Under the pieces are notes generated by a model, which ran no database searches, was not told the DNA's origin, and was given only the letters and a program-made list of their open reading frames with translations. Shown here in pieces: positions 7,845-14,907 of a stretch of DNA of 64,000 nt. Position numbers and translations under genes: made by a program. The stretch is from Hyphomicrobiales bacterium (GTDB lineage Bacteria; Pseudomonadota; Alphaproteobacteria; Rhizobiales; Rhizobiaceae), in contig UCMT01000013.1 in assembly GCA_900473795.1 (NCBI GenBank), positions 62,001-126,000 of the forward strand, written 5' to 3'. The stretch's first letter is position 1, and the number at the start of each line of letters is the position of its first letter.

Positions 7845-9286
7845 GCGATATGTCCCAACTGGATAGCGTGAATGGAATAGGGTTGTGTGTCGGCGTCGGG
7901 GAGCACCTTGCCGGGATTGAGAATGTTGTCGGGGTCGAGCGTCGCCTTCAGCGCGCGCATCAGCGCGACGGCCTCGGTGCCGTGCTCGCGTTCGAGATAG
8001 CTGCGCTTGCCGAGACCGATGCCGTGTTCGCCGGAAACCGTGCCGCCGGCCTCGATGGCACGGAGCGCGATGCGATCGGCAAAGACATGAACGGCATCCT
8101 CCTCGCCATCGCGAAGCATAAAGACGCAATGGAAATTGCCGTCGCCGACATGGCCGACGATGTAGGCCGGCGCCGGCGAGGCCGCGATGTCCTCGCGGGT
8201 GGCGAGAATGACGCCGGCGAGCGCCGAGACGGGAACGCAGACATCCGTTGGCCAGGCGCGCGCACCGGCACGGTCGGCCTTCGCCCAGCCGAGCGCATCC
8301 CGGCGAAGGTTCCAGAGCGCCTGCTGCGCGGCATGCCCTTCGGCCCAGGAAAGAACGCCCCGATGCGCCGTGACGACCTCGCCGATCAAGTCGGCAACCG
8401 GGCGGATATCCTCCTCGCGGCCATGGAATTCGAAGAAGAGCATCGGTGCGGAGCGTAGCCCGCTTTCAGGACTGTGCCGGTTTATGACGTCGATCGTCGC
8501 CGCATCGAGAAGCTCCACTTTACCGAGGGCGATGCCGGCGCGCTTGATATCGACAACCGCCTCGACCGCGCCGGCCAGTGTCTCGAACTGGGCATAGGCC
8601 GAGACGGTATCCGGCAGCGGATGAAGCCGAAGCGTCACCGCCGTGATGATGCCGAGCGTGCCTTCGCTGCCGATGAACAGGCGCGTGAGGTCGTAGCCGG
8701 AGGAGGATTTTCGGGCAAGCGAACCGGTGCGCACGATCTTGCCGTCGGCTGTGACGACTGTCAGGCCCAGCACGTTTTCCCGCATCGTTCCGAAACGCAC
8801 CGCATTCGTTCCGCTTGCCCCGGTGGCAGCCATACCCCCGAGCGACGCGTCGGCGCCGGGATCGACGGGGAAGAAGAGACCGGTCTCCTTCAGCGCCGCA
8901 TTGAGTGCAAGCCGGCGCACGCCGGCACCGACACGCGCGATCATGTCGCCGGCGCCAATGTCGTGGATGCGGTTCAAACCCGACGTGTCGATGGAGATGC
9001 CCGCCCCGACGGGAACCGCGCCCCCTTCCAGGCCTGAGCCCGCGCCGAAGGCTACGATCGCAACGCGGTGGCGAGCCGCGACGCGCACGATTTCGGCCAC
9101 CTCTTCGGTTGTCTCCGGAAAGGCGACGGCATCCGGTAGGCGGCCGGCATGATGGCTGTTGTCGCGTGCATGCAGTCCGCGGACGCTTTCGCCGGTGGAG
9201 AGGCGCGCGCCGAGGATCGCGCGCAATTCTGCGATCGCTGTATAGACGCGATGGGCGTCGGCAGCAGAAAGCTGCGCGTGCTTCAT
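7841..9286 (-). CDS. FAD-linked 2-hydroxyacid dehydrogenase (GlcD/D-lactate dehydrogenase family)
   Basis: 481 residues: FAD_binding_4 domain (FPETTEEVAEIVR, GAGSGLEGGAVP, GADASLGGMAATGASG, LFIGSEGTLGIIT) and a C-terminal FAD-oxidase domain ending in GHVGDGNFHCVF, SGEHGIGLGKRSYL and DPDNILNPGKV. This is the signature of GlcD / D-lactate dehydrogenase flavoproteins, which oxidise D-2-hydroxyacids to 2-oxoacids and pass electrons to quinone or cytochrome. The ATG at 9286 has a good GGAAGG site and overlaps the aminotransferase TGA. Sitting between a transaminase and a methionine importer, it may supply a 2-oxoacid (for example 4-methylthio-2-oxobutanoate from the hydroxy analogue of methionine). 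That substrate is inference. Confidence 0.92.
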   Translation of the reverse strand: MKHAQLSAADAHRVYTAIAELRAILGARLSTGESVRGLHARDNSHHAGRLPDAVAFPETTEEVAEIVRVAARHRVAIVAFGAGSGLEGGAVPVGAGISIDTSGLNRIHDIGAGDMIARVGAGVRRLALNAALKETGLFFPVDPGADASLGGMAATGASGTNAVRFGTMRENVLGLTVVTADGKIVRTGSLARKSSSGYDLTRLFIGSEGTLGIITAVTLRLHPLPDTVSAYAQFETLAGAVEAVVDIKRAGIALGKVELLDAATIDVINRHSPESGLRSAPMLFFEFHGREEDIRPVADLIGEVVTAHRGVLSWAEGHAAQQALWNLRRDALGWAKADRAGARAWPTDVCVPVSALAGVILATREDIAASPAPAYIVGHVGDGNFHCVFMLRDGEEDAVHVFADRIALRAIEAGGTVSGEHGIGLGKRSYLEREHGTEAVALMRALKATLDPDNILNPGKVLPDADTQPYSIHAIQLGHIA

Positions 9287-10458
9287 GATGCCACCTTCCA
9301 CCGCTGGCGGTCCCGCCAGGCGGAGAGGCGGCGGACGGCCTCTTCCAGGGTGTCGGTACGCTTGGCAAAGCAGAAGCGCACATGGCTCGTGACATCCCGC
9401 TTGCCATAGAAGGAGGAGATCGGGACCGGCGTCACGCCGGCCTCCAGCGTCAGCCGGCGGGAGAACTCCAGATCGTCTTCGTCGGGCGCGAAAGCGGTTC
9501 GGTCCGCGACGGCAAAGTAGGTCGCCTGCACCGGGTCGACAGCAAAGCCTGCGCGCTGAAGACCGGCGACCAGACGGTCGCGGCGTACCGCAAGTCCCGT
9601 CTTGAGCCCGTCGAAATAGCTGTCAGGCAGATTGAGGCCGACGGCAACGGCGGCCTGCAAGGCCGGCGGCGTGGTGAAGGTGATGAACTGATGGGCACGG
9701 GCAATCGGCTGCAGCAAGCGGGCGTCCGCCGTCACGTAGCCGACCTTCCAGCCCGTGACCGAAAAAGTCTTGCCGGCCGAGCCGATGCGCACCGTGCGCG
9801 CGCGCAGCTCGGGCAAGAAAAATGGTGAGTTATGGCGCGCACCGTCGAAGACCAGATGCTCGTAAACCTCGTCGGAGACGATCGTCAGGCCGTGCTTGAG
9901 CACGACATCGCGCAGGGCGGCCAACTCGTCTGCGTCGAAGATCTTGCCGATCGGGTTCATCGGCGTGTTGAGAACAATGATCCTCGTGCGGGGAGTGATG
10001 GCCGCTTCCAGCTTTTCGGCCGTGAGGTCCCAGTGCGGCGGCTCGAGCCGAACGGGGACGGGCACGCCGCCGGCCCGGCGGATCAGCATGTTGTAGGCGT
10101 CGTAGACGGGTTCCAACACTATCGCCTCGTCGCCGCTATCGAGCAGGCCGAAAAAGGCATCGGCGAGCGCTTCGGTTGCGCCGGAGGTGACGAGAACCTC
10201 GCGCTCCCAGTCGATGGCTTCGCCAAAGAAGCGCTGCGTGTTGTCCGCGACCGCCTTGCGCAGCGCCGGAATGCCCATCATCGGCGGGTACTGGTGCGGC
10301 CCTTCCCGCAGTGCTGCCACGGCGGCCTCGATCAGCTCCTGCGGTTCGAGCGCCTCCGGAAAGCCTTGCCCGAGATTGATCGAGCCGGTCTCGGCCGATA
10401 GGCGCGACATCGCTTCGAAAATGGAGGTGCCCGCCGCACCGAAGAGGGAGTTGACCAT
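9283..10458 (-). CDS. PLP-dependent aminotransferase, class I/II
   Basis: 391 residues of fold-type I aminotransferase: INLGQGFPE near the start, LVTSGATEALAD, the PLP-binding N168 (MNPIG; usually NPTG), D196/Y199 (SDEVYE), Schiff-base lysine K230 (SAGKTFSVTGWKVGY), and the C-terminal arginine region SHVRFCFAK. The pattern resembles methionine/kynurenine aminotransferases of the YbdL/CCBL type, which act on methionine and aromatic amino acids with 2-oxoacids. First gene of the minus-strand operon; the promoter should lie in 10459-10560, where a candidate operator is found. Confidence 0.92.
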   Translation of the reverse strand: MVNSLFGAAGTSIFEAMSRLSAETGSINLGQGFPEALEPQELIEAAVAALREGPHQYPPMMGIPALRKAVADNTQRFFGEAIDWEREVLVTSGATEALADAFFGLLDSGDEAIVLEPVYDAYNMLIRRAGGVPVPVRLEPPHWDLTAEKLEAAITPRTRIIVLNTPMNPIGKIFDADELAALRDVVLKHGLTIVSDEVYEHLVFDGARHNSPFFLPELRARTVRIGSAGKTFSVTGWKVGYVTADARLLQPIARAHQFITFTTPPALQAAVAVGLNLPDSYFDGLKTGLAVRRDRLVAGLQRAGFAVDPVQATYFAVADRTAFAPDEDDLEFSRRLTLEAGVTPVPISSFYGKRDVTSHVRFCFAKRTDTLEEAVRRLSAWRDRQRWKVAS

Positions 10459-10504
10459 GACGTCGCAGCCATCAAATGAAATCGGATGGTCGCGAACTTA
10501 TTAT

Positions 10505-10519
10505 CTATTATTTCTATAG
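10505..10519. promoter_or_regulatory. Candidate operator of the methionine-linked operon (site B)
   Basis: CTATTATTTCTATAG, with CTAT...ATAG ends as an inverted repeat, 47 bases upstream of the aminotransferase start. It matches site A (10724-10738) at 11 of 15 bases in the same orientation. The surrounding DNA is clearly AT-rich relative to the neighbours, as expected for a promoter. Proposed target of the XRE-cupin regulator; inference. Confidence 0.4.
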
Positions 10520-10723
10520 GCAAAGAAATTTATTCCACATATCCGCGACGTGCAGAAAAAGGAGATTTGGATCAAGGGCCGTCTTCCTTGCCACGTCGAC
10601 CAGAGGGCTCTCCGTCTTTGCCGAAGACGCCTACAGCATTTCGCCTACACGCTTGCGGAGCGACAACTTTTCCCATGAAGTCACCGATTTTGAGTGGCGC
10701 TGCCTTTGAATCGAAGCAAAAGC

Positions 10724-10738
10724 ATATAATTCTTATAG
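10724..10738. promoter_or_regulatory. Candidate promoter/operator of the XRE-cupin gene (site A)
   Basis: ATATAATTCTTATAG: TATAA-TTC-TTATA is a perfect inverted repeat and includes a consensus -10 hexamer TATAAT (10725-10730). A -35 at ideal distance is weak. It lies 22 bases before the small gene at 10760. Because a near-copy is found in front of the divergent operon, autoregulation plus control of the operon by the XRE-cupin protein is likely. Confidence 0.45.
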
Positions 10739-10759
10739 ACAATTAAGCAGGGGATATTC

Positions 10760-10942
10760 ATGCCAGCTGAAAGTGCGAAGATAGTCGATTTTCAGGCCTA
10801 CCGCGAAGCACGCCGCAAGGCAGTCGCGCCAACGCCCTCGCCCACGATGACCAACTTCAACGGCGTTCAGCCGATGATGATTTGGGTTCCGGTCTGGACA
10901 TTCTTCCCTGTCGTGGCGAGTCCGTGGGTTCATGCGCAGTGA
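10760..10942 (+). CDS. Small protein of unknown function preceding the XRE-cupin gene
   Basis: 60 residues with a good ribosome-binding site (AGGGGAT, 4 bases before the ATG). The N-terminus is helical and charged (AKIVDFQAYREARRKA); the second half is proline- and aromatic-rich (MMIWVPVWTFFPV). It overlaps the first 11 bases of the regulator gene. The regulator has only a weak ribosome-binding site of its own, so this small gene probably drives its translation by coupling. No family recognised. Confidence 0.55.
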   Translation: MPAESAKIVDFQAYREARRKAVAPTPSPTMTNFNGVQPMMIWVPVWTFFPVVASPWVHAQ

Positions 10943-11552
10943 CGCTTTGGCAAGCCTGGACCACGCGGAATTCCAAGATCCGTCCGAAGCGATCTGCGTC
11001 CGCACCGGTCGCAACCTGCGTCGGCTCCGGACGCGGCGAGGCTATTCGCTGGACCGACTCGCGAAGGTGTCCGGCGTCAGCCGGGCCATGCTGGGGCAGA
11101 TCGAAACCGGCAAAAGCAGCCCGACGCTCAATGTGCTGGCGAAGATCGCCGCGGCACTCGAGGTTCCCTGCGGATCCCTGATCATCGAGGAAGTCGAACC
11201 GACGACGGTGCTGCTGACACGTGCGGCATCAAAGACGCTTTCCTCAAGCGACGGCAAGTTCGAGACACGGGCCCTTTTTCCCTATGACGGCGACCGGACT
11301 GTCGAATTCTACGAGCTGCGCATCGCGCCCCATCATGCGGAACGCGCCGACGCGCATCGACACGGGACGGTCGAAAATCTTGTCGTCGCGGAGGGCACGG
11401 TGGAAGTCGTCGTGGGCAAGGAGCCCTATATCCTCGGCGAGGGTGACGCGCTGGTCTTCGAGGCCGACGTCCCGCACATCTACCGCAACATGACGAGCGG
11501 TCCTGCGGTCGTCTATCTCGTCTCGACCGCCCGGGAAATCATCCACATATGA
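10932..11552 (+). CDS. XRE-family regulator with C-terminal cupin domain
   Basis: 206 residues: an XRE helix-turn-helix at about 25-80 (LRRLRTRRGYSLDRLAKVSG, then RAMLGQIETGKSSPTLNVLAKIA) and a cupin sensor domain at about 115-205 (YELRIAPHHAERADAHRHGTVE, LVVAEGTVEVVVG, GEGDALVFEADVPHIYRN). This architecture is that of PuuR/SutR-type regulators, which sense small amino- or sulfur-linked metabolites. It is divergent from the methionine-linked operon and shares a candidate operator with it, so that operon is its likely target. Confidence 0.9.
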   Translation: MRSDALASLDHAEFQDPSEAICVRTGRNLRRLRTRRGYSLDRLAKVSGVSRAMLGQIETGKSSPTLNVLAKIAAALEVPCGSLIIEEVEPTTVLLTRAASKTLSSSDGKFETRALFPYDGDRTVEFYELRIAPHHAERADAHRHGTVENLVVAEGTVEVVVGKEPYILGEGDALVFEADVPHIYRNMTSGPAVVYLVSTAREIIHI

Positions 11553-11553
11553 A

Positions 11554-11577
11554 AAGGCCTCCCGGAGGGGAGGCCTT
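11554..11577 (-). terminator. Rho-independent terminator of the methionine-rich gene
   Basis: Perfect 10-bp stem AAGGCCTCCC / GGGAGGCCTT with a 4-base loop. On the minus strand it is followed by TTTT, so it mainly ends the gene at 11599-11931; it lies right after the stop of the XRE-cupin gene and may also stop convergent reading. Confidence 0.7.
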
Positions 11578-11598
11578 GAGAGCTCTATGCTGGCGGCC

Positions 11599-11931
11599 TC
11601 AGGCAGCCATCGTGCAGCACATCGTCATGCCGCCGCACATCATCATCAGCGGCGTGCCGCCGTTCATCATGGCCATCATGCGCTTGCAGCATTCCATGAA
11701 CATGGCCTGATCCATGCCTTCCATCGGCTTCATTTCGCACATCATGCCGGCGTCGGTCATCTTGCAAGTCACCATGCCCATCATCATCGGCATGGGCATC
11801 ATCATGGGCATGCCGCCCATCATCGGCATCATGCCGTTCATCATGGGCATCATGCCGTTCGGCATCATCGGCTGGCCCATGCCACCCATCATCGCATTCA
11901 TCATCGGCATCATGTTCATTGCAGTGTTCAT
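11599..11931 (-). CDS. Extremely methionine-rich, cysteine-containing small protein
   Basis: 110 residues, of which I count 46 methionines (42%) and 7 cysteines. The N-terminal half is made of MM-P-MM / MMNGMM / MMGGM units spaced by glycine, proline and asparagine. The C-terminal half adds cysteines (VTCK, MMCEM, MECCKR, MMMCGG, MCCT). There is almost no aromatic content, no signal peptide and no membrane helix, so it should be cytoplasmic. AGGAG stands directly against an ATG at 11937 but 6 bases before the ATG at 11931, so I use 11931. Thioether and thiol ligands suggest soft-metal (Cu(I)/Ag(I)) binding; a methionine reserve or an oxidant sink are alternatives. It has its own terminator and lies next to the methionine-linked operon and its regulator. 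No family recognised. Confidence 0.75.
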   Translation of the reverse strand: MNTAMNMMPMMNAMMGGMGQPMMPNGMMPMMNGMMPMMGGMPMMMPMPMMMGMVTCKMTDAGMMCEMKPMEGMDQAMFMECCKRMMAMMNGGTPLMMMCGGMTMCCTMAA

Positions 11932-12018
11932 GTACATCTCCTGGCCGTGGCCCGTGTTTCGCGTTTCAATGAATGGGTGGGTAATAAGTGCGCGAAGGAA
12001 GCTCAAGGAGATAAATCT

Positions 12019-12041
12019 TTCCAATAATCTTTCTTCCAATA
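12019..12041 (-). promoter_or_regulatory. Tandem direct repeat upstream of the methionine-rich gene
   Basis: TTCCAATA occurs twice (12019-12026 and 12034-12041), exactly 15 bases apart, in an AT-rich stretch 88-110 bases upstream of the methionine-rich gene start. On the minus strand this reads TATTGGAA twice. A tandem activator or repressor site is possible. I find no clear -35/-10 pair. Confidence 0.3.
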
Positions 12042-12246
12042 GAATGAACACCCATCTTGCAAGAACGGGAAATTGGCACAGTATTGCGGAAAGTCCTCTG
12101 TTATCTAAGAAAACAGGCGGCACCCGATAGCCGTAAGCTGGCGCGCTTTCGACAATAGACCGTCAGCGCTGGGAGCGCGGACACAAGCAGACATTTGTCA
12201 GCGTGATAGCTCGGATTCATCTCGGCGGTGATCAGCGAGGCGATTG

Positions 12247-12442
12247 TCACGCGAAAATCTCCTGCGCGACCGCCCTCGCCTGACCCCTGATATCGGGCAC
12301 AGCCGTAATCTCCCCAAACTGCCCCGCGGCCAAAGCGCCGACGGCAAACAGCAGCTGAATTTGCATATTGAGATATGGCCTTTGTGCCGTCGTCCACCTG
12401 GATCTCCAGGCCGAGAGGATTCGGCGTGATCAACTGCAGTCA
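12247..12442 (-). pseudogene. Frameshifted remnant of a protein-coding gene
   Basis: Two protein-like segments are found in adjacent minus-strand frames. One reads LITPNPLGLEIQVDDGT (about 12433 down to 12380). The next, one frame over, reads QRPYLNMQIQLLFAVGAL, then AAGQFGEITAVPDIRGQARA, and ends VAQEIFA at a TGA (12247-12249). Joined, they look like the C-terminal end of one globular protein, interrupted by a frameshift; an in-frame stop lies just upstream of the first piece. I do not recognise the family. The rest of the 668-base stretch 11938-12605 shows no other gene. Confidence 0.45.
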
Positions 12443-12605
12443 GCTCATTTCCTTCGGAAGGGGGCGAATGTCTGACTCCAGTGCGCTCCATTCCCTTGCA
12501 GTTGACAAGCCAATCCGCCGCCATCCATGATTTCTCCCAGGCGTCGTTCATGCGAGGCAGCGATCGACGACAATCGCGATGCGCCCAACGGTCAAAGGCA
12601 TATTC

Positions 12606-12953
12606 ATGAGCGTTACGATTTATCACAATAACCGCTGCAGCACCTCCCGGGCGGTGCTCGAGATGATCCGCGAATCCGGCATCGAGCCTGTCATCGTCGA
12701 ATACATGAAGACGCCGCCGACCCACGAGCAGATGCTGGCCCTTCTCCTGGCCATGGACCTGTCACCGCGCGCCGTGTTGCGCACGAAAGAGAGCGCTTAT
12801 CAGTCACTCGACCTCGACGATCAGAGCAAGACGGACCGGCAGATCCTCGACGCCATGCTGGCCCATCCCGAACTGATCGAACGACCGATCGTCGTCAGCG
12901 AAAAAGGCGTGGCCATCTGCCGACCGAAGACGAAGGTTCTCGACCTCCTGTAG
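12606..12953 (+). CDS. ArsC/Spx-family thioredoxin-fold protein (arsenate reductase-like)
   Basis: 115 residues with the ArsC pattern: TIYHNNRCSTSR with the catalytic C11, VEYMKTPPT, LLAMDLSPRAVLRTKE, and the C-terminal PELIERPIVVSEKGVAICRP containing the arginine that completes the ArsC active site. Similar to YfgD/ArsC glutaredoxin-dependent reductases. No ars repressor or efflux pump lies nearby, so a true arsenate role is unproven. I start at the ATG at 12606 (AAAGG upstream) rather than further 5'. Confidence 0.85.
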   Translation: MSVTIYHNNRCSTSRAVLEMIRESGIEPVIVEYMKTPPTHEQMLALLLAMDLSPRAVLRTKESAYQSLDLDDQSKTDRQILDAMLAHPELIERPIVVSEKGVAICRPKTKVLDLL

Positions 12954-12967
12954 CCCGCAGGCCACGG

Positions 12968-13213
12968 TCATTTCCAGAACGGTTGCAAGGCTTCGCGCTG
13001 CGCCTCCGCCGGCGTCACGCCGATATCGGCAAGCTGCTCATCCGTCAGTTCTGCCAAGGCAAGGCGGCTGAGCCGCTTCTCCTCCCGTTCCGCAATCCAT
13101 GAGATCACCCGCCAGAACAGCCGCTTCGCCCGTGGCATGGCGCCAACGGGCGCGCGAATTGTATCTGTCTCCAACGAGTGAATTGCATCATCTGCAGTAC
13201 AAATTGTACCCAT
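12968..13213 (-). CDS. DUF1127 domain-containing small protein
   Basis: 81 residues. The last 50 carry the DUF1127 (YjiS-like) signature: LFWRVISWIAEREEKRLSRL, ALAELTDEQLADIGVTPAEA. Several ATGs are possible (13264, 13258, 13219, 13213, 13138). I choose 13213 because GGTGGAG lies 8 bases upstream. Rhizobial DUF1127 proteins include small arginine-rich proteins affecting RNA turnover and phosphate/C1 metabolism; the role of this one is unknown. It is divergent from the MocR-type regulator and probably its target. Confidence 0.82.
   Translation of the reverse strand: MGTICTADDAIHSLETDTIRAPVGAMPRAKRLFWRVISWIAEREEKRLSRLALAELTDEQLADIGVTPAEAQREALQPFWK
13197..13209. promoter_or_regulatory. Perfect palindrome at the 5' end of the DUF1127 gene
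   Basis: GTACAA-A-TTGTAC, a 13-base perfect palindrome, lies over the first codons of the DUF1127 gene when the 13213 start is used. A GntR-type dimer could bind such a site. It may be an intragenic operator, or evidence that translation starts further downstream (13138). Confidence 0.35.
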
Positions 13214-13251
13214 TGCCATTACTCCACCGATTGTCACGGTTACTTTAGGAT

Positions 13252-13288
13252 ATTGCATTGTCATAATTGACACAGAAATGGATGCAAT
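13252..13288. promoter_or_regulatory. Nested inverted repeats between DUF1127 and MocR-type genes
   Basis: ATTGCAT (13252-13258) pairs with ATGCAAT (13282-13288), enclosing TGTCA-TAAT-TGACA (13259-13272). Further TTGTCA/TGACAA copies flank it (near 13233 and 13305). MocR/PdxR-type regulators often bind repeated half-sites in such divergent promoters. The regulator ATG at 13304 has no clear ribosome-binding site, so the transcript may be nearly leaderless. Confidence 0.45.
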
Positions 13289-13303
13289 GTAGAAATTGTT
13301 ACC

Positions 13304-14722
13304 ATGACAACTTGGATGCCAGACCCCGGCCAAGGCCAAGGCCCTCTTTACGCGCGGATTGCCGACCAGATCGAGCAGGCGATTGCCGGTGGCGTGCTGC
13401 CGGCCGGAACGAAATTGCCACCGCAGCGGAATCTCGCCTTTGATATCGGCGTGACAATCGGCACAATCGGCCGCGCCTATCATCTGGTGCGCGAACGCGG
13501 CCTCGTGAGCGGCGAGGTCGGCCGCGGCACCTATGTGCTCGACAATGCCGATTTGCGGCCGGCCGAACAGGCCGATCCGATGACCGCGGCACTTGCCGGC
13601 ACCCGCCCGATCAAGGCTCCACCAGGCAAGCTCCGCTTCGACAGCACGGCGGCACCGGATATCGGCCAGGGCAAATCGCTCGAAAAGCTGTTGATCGACA
13701 TCAGCCGCGAACACCATGCCGACATCGCCAGCTATGCACGCGATTTTCCGGCGCACTGGTTCGAGGCGGGCAGCCAGTGGCTTGCCAAGGGCACGTTCAA
13801 GCCGCAGTCCGACCGCATCGTCCCCACCCTCGGCGCCCATGCGGGTGCAGTCGCCGTCATCGCGGCCGTCACCGCTCCCGGCGACAAGATCGCCTTCGAA
13901 AACATCACCTATTCGCAGATCAGCCGCAGCGCCGGCCTGATCGGTCGACGCACGATCCTTCTGCGCACCGACGACTACGGCCTCGACCCGGACGATTTCG
14001 AGCGCGTCTGCGCCCAGCAGCATCCGAAACTCGCCTTCCTGATGCCGACCGCGCAGAACCCGACAGTCGTCACATTGTCACTGGAGCGTCGGCAGGCGAT
14101 CGCCGACATCGCGCGCCGCTACGGTGTCTGGCTGCTGGAGGACGATCTCTATGGCGCCATGACCGGCGACATGACGCCGCTTCTGGCCGAGCTTGCGCCG
14201 GAGCGGACATTCCTGGTTGGCGGATTGTCGAAATCGGTGGCGGCCGGGGTGCGCGGCGGCTGGGTTGCCTGCCCTCCCCATTTCAGTCAGCGCATCCGTA
14301 TCGCCCACAAGATGGTGAGTGGCGGCATGCCGTTTCTGCTCGCCGAGCTCTGCGCACGCCTCGTGCTGAGCGGCGAAGCTGCGATCCTGCGCTCGAGAAG
14401 CGTCGATGAGATCCGCGCACGCGAGCAGATGGCGCGTGAGATCTTTTCGGGCATCGAGTTCAACTCGCATCCGCATGTACCCTTCCTCTGGCTGAAGCTC
14501 TCCGAACCCTGGTTCTCGGGAACCTTCAAGCATGCGGCTTTCGAAGAAGGCGTGCTGGTCGACGACGAGGACGAGTTCAAGGCCGGGCGGACCGAAAGCG
14601 TCTTTCATCGCGTGCGGATCGGCTTTTCCTCACCCGCCGACCGCAACGAGGTACGGCGCGGATTGCTCACCCTTCGCCGGCTGCTGGACAGCGGCCGCAC
14701 CGGCTACGACAGCTTCGCCTGA
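13304..14722 (+). CDS. MocR/PdxR-type regulator (GntR helix-turn-helix plus aminotransferase-like domain)
   Basis: 472 residues: winged helix-turn-helix at about 12-80 (PLYARIADQIEQAIAGG, LPPQRNLAFDIGVTIGTIGRA, GEVGRGTYV) joined to a fold-type I aminotransferase-like domain with PTAQNPTVVTLS, WLLEDDLYG and the PLP lysine in GGLSKSVAAGVRGGW. Such proteins use PLP or a PLP-amino-acid adduct as the signal. Targets cannot be read from the protein; the divergent DUF1127 gene is the best candidate. Confidence 0.92.
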   Translation: MTTWMPDPGQGQGPLYARIADQIEQAIAGGVLPAGTKLPPQRNLAFDIGVTIGTIGRAYHLVRERGLVSGEVGRGTYVLDNADLRPAEQADPMTAALAGTRPIKAPPGKLRFDSTAAPDIGQGKSLEKLLIDISREHHADIASYARDFPAHWFEAGSQWLAKGTFKPQSDRIVPTLGAHAGAVAVIAAVTAPGDKIAFENITYSQISRSAGLIGRRTILLRTDDYGLDPDDFERVCAQQHPKLAFLMPTAQNPTVVTLSLERRQAIADIARRYGVWLLEDDLYGAMTGDMTPLLAELAPERTFLVGGLSKSVAAGVRGGWVACPPHFSQRIRIAHKMVSGGMPFLLAELCARLVLSGEAAILRSRSVDEIRAREQMAREIFSGIEFNSHPHVPFLWLKLSEPWFSGTFKHAAFEEGVLVDDEDEFKAGRTESVFHRVRIGFSSPADRNEVRRGLLTLRRLLDSGRTGYDSFA

Positions 14723-14907
14723 TCCTACCGTCCGTGATGTTGGCAAAAAGCTCGCGATCTCCTGTGCTTTTCCGGCATTTTCCTGTCGCATCCCGGAATA
14801 GCTTCGGCTAAAGAAACGCCGACGCGATCTCTTTGTTTTGACGCATTCCTTCAGGTAGACGGGATCCTTGCCGTCAGGGATGCTCCCAACGGACCGAATG
14901 GACCACG

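Noticed and set aside
7845-8129. N-terminal extension of MetQ
   Set aside because: This stretch is the upstream dehydrogenase gene read out of frame; a signal peptide begins exactly at 7844.
10459-10759. SAM or other riboswitch before the methionine-linked operon
   Set aside because: Considered because of the methionine genes, but I could not find a SAM-II-like pseudoknot or other conserved riboswitch core by eye; a covariance search would settle it.
11587-12130. Histidine-rich and isoleucine-rich open frames on the + strand
   Set aside because: They are the complement of the ATG-rich methionine gene (CAT codons), without a ribosome-binding site; the minus-strand frame has AGGAG and a terminator.
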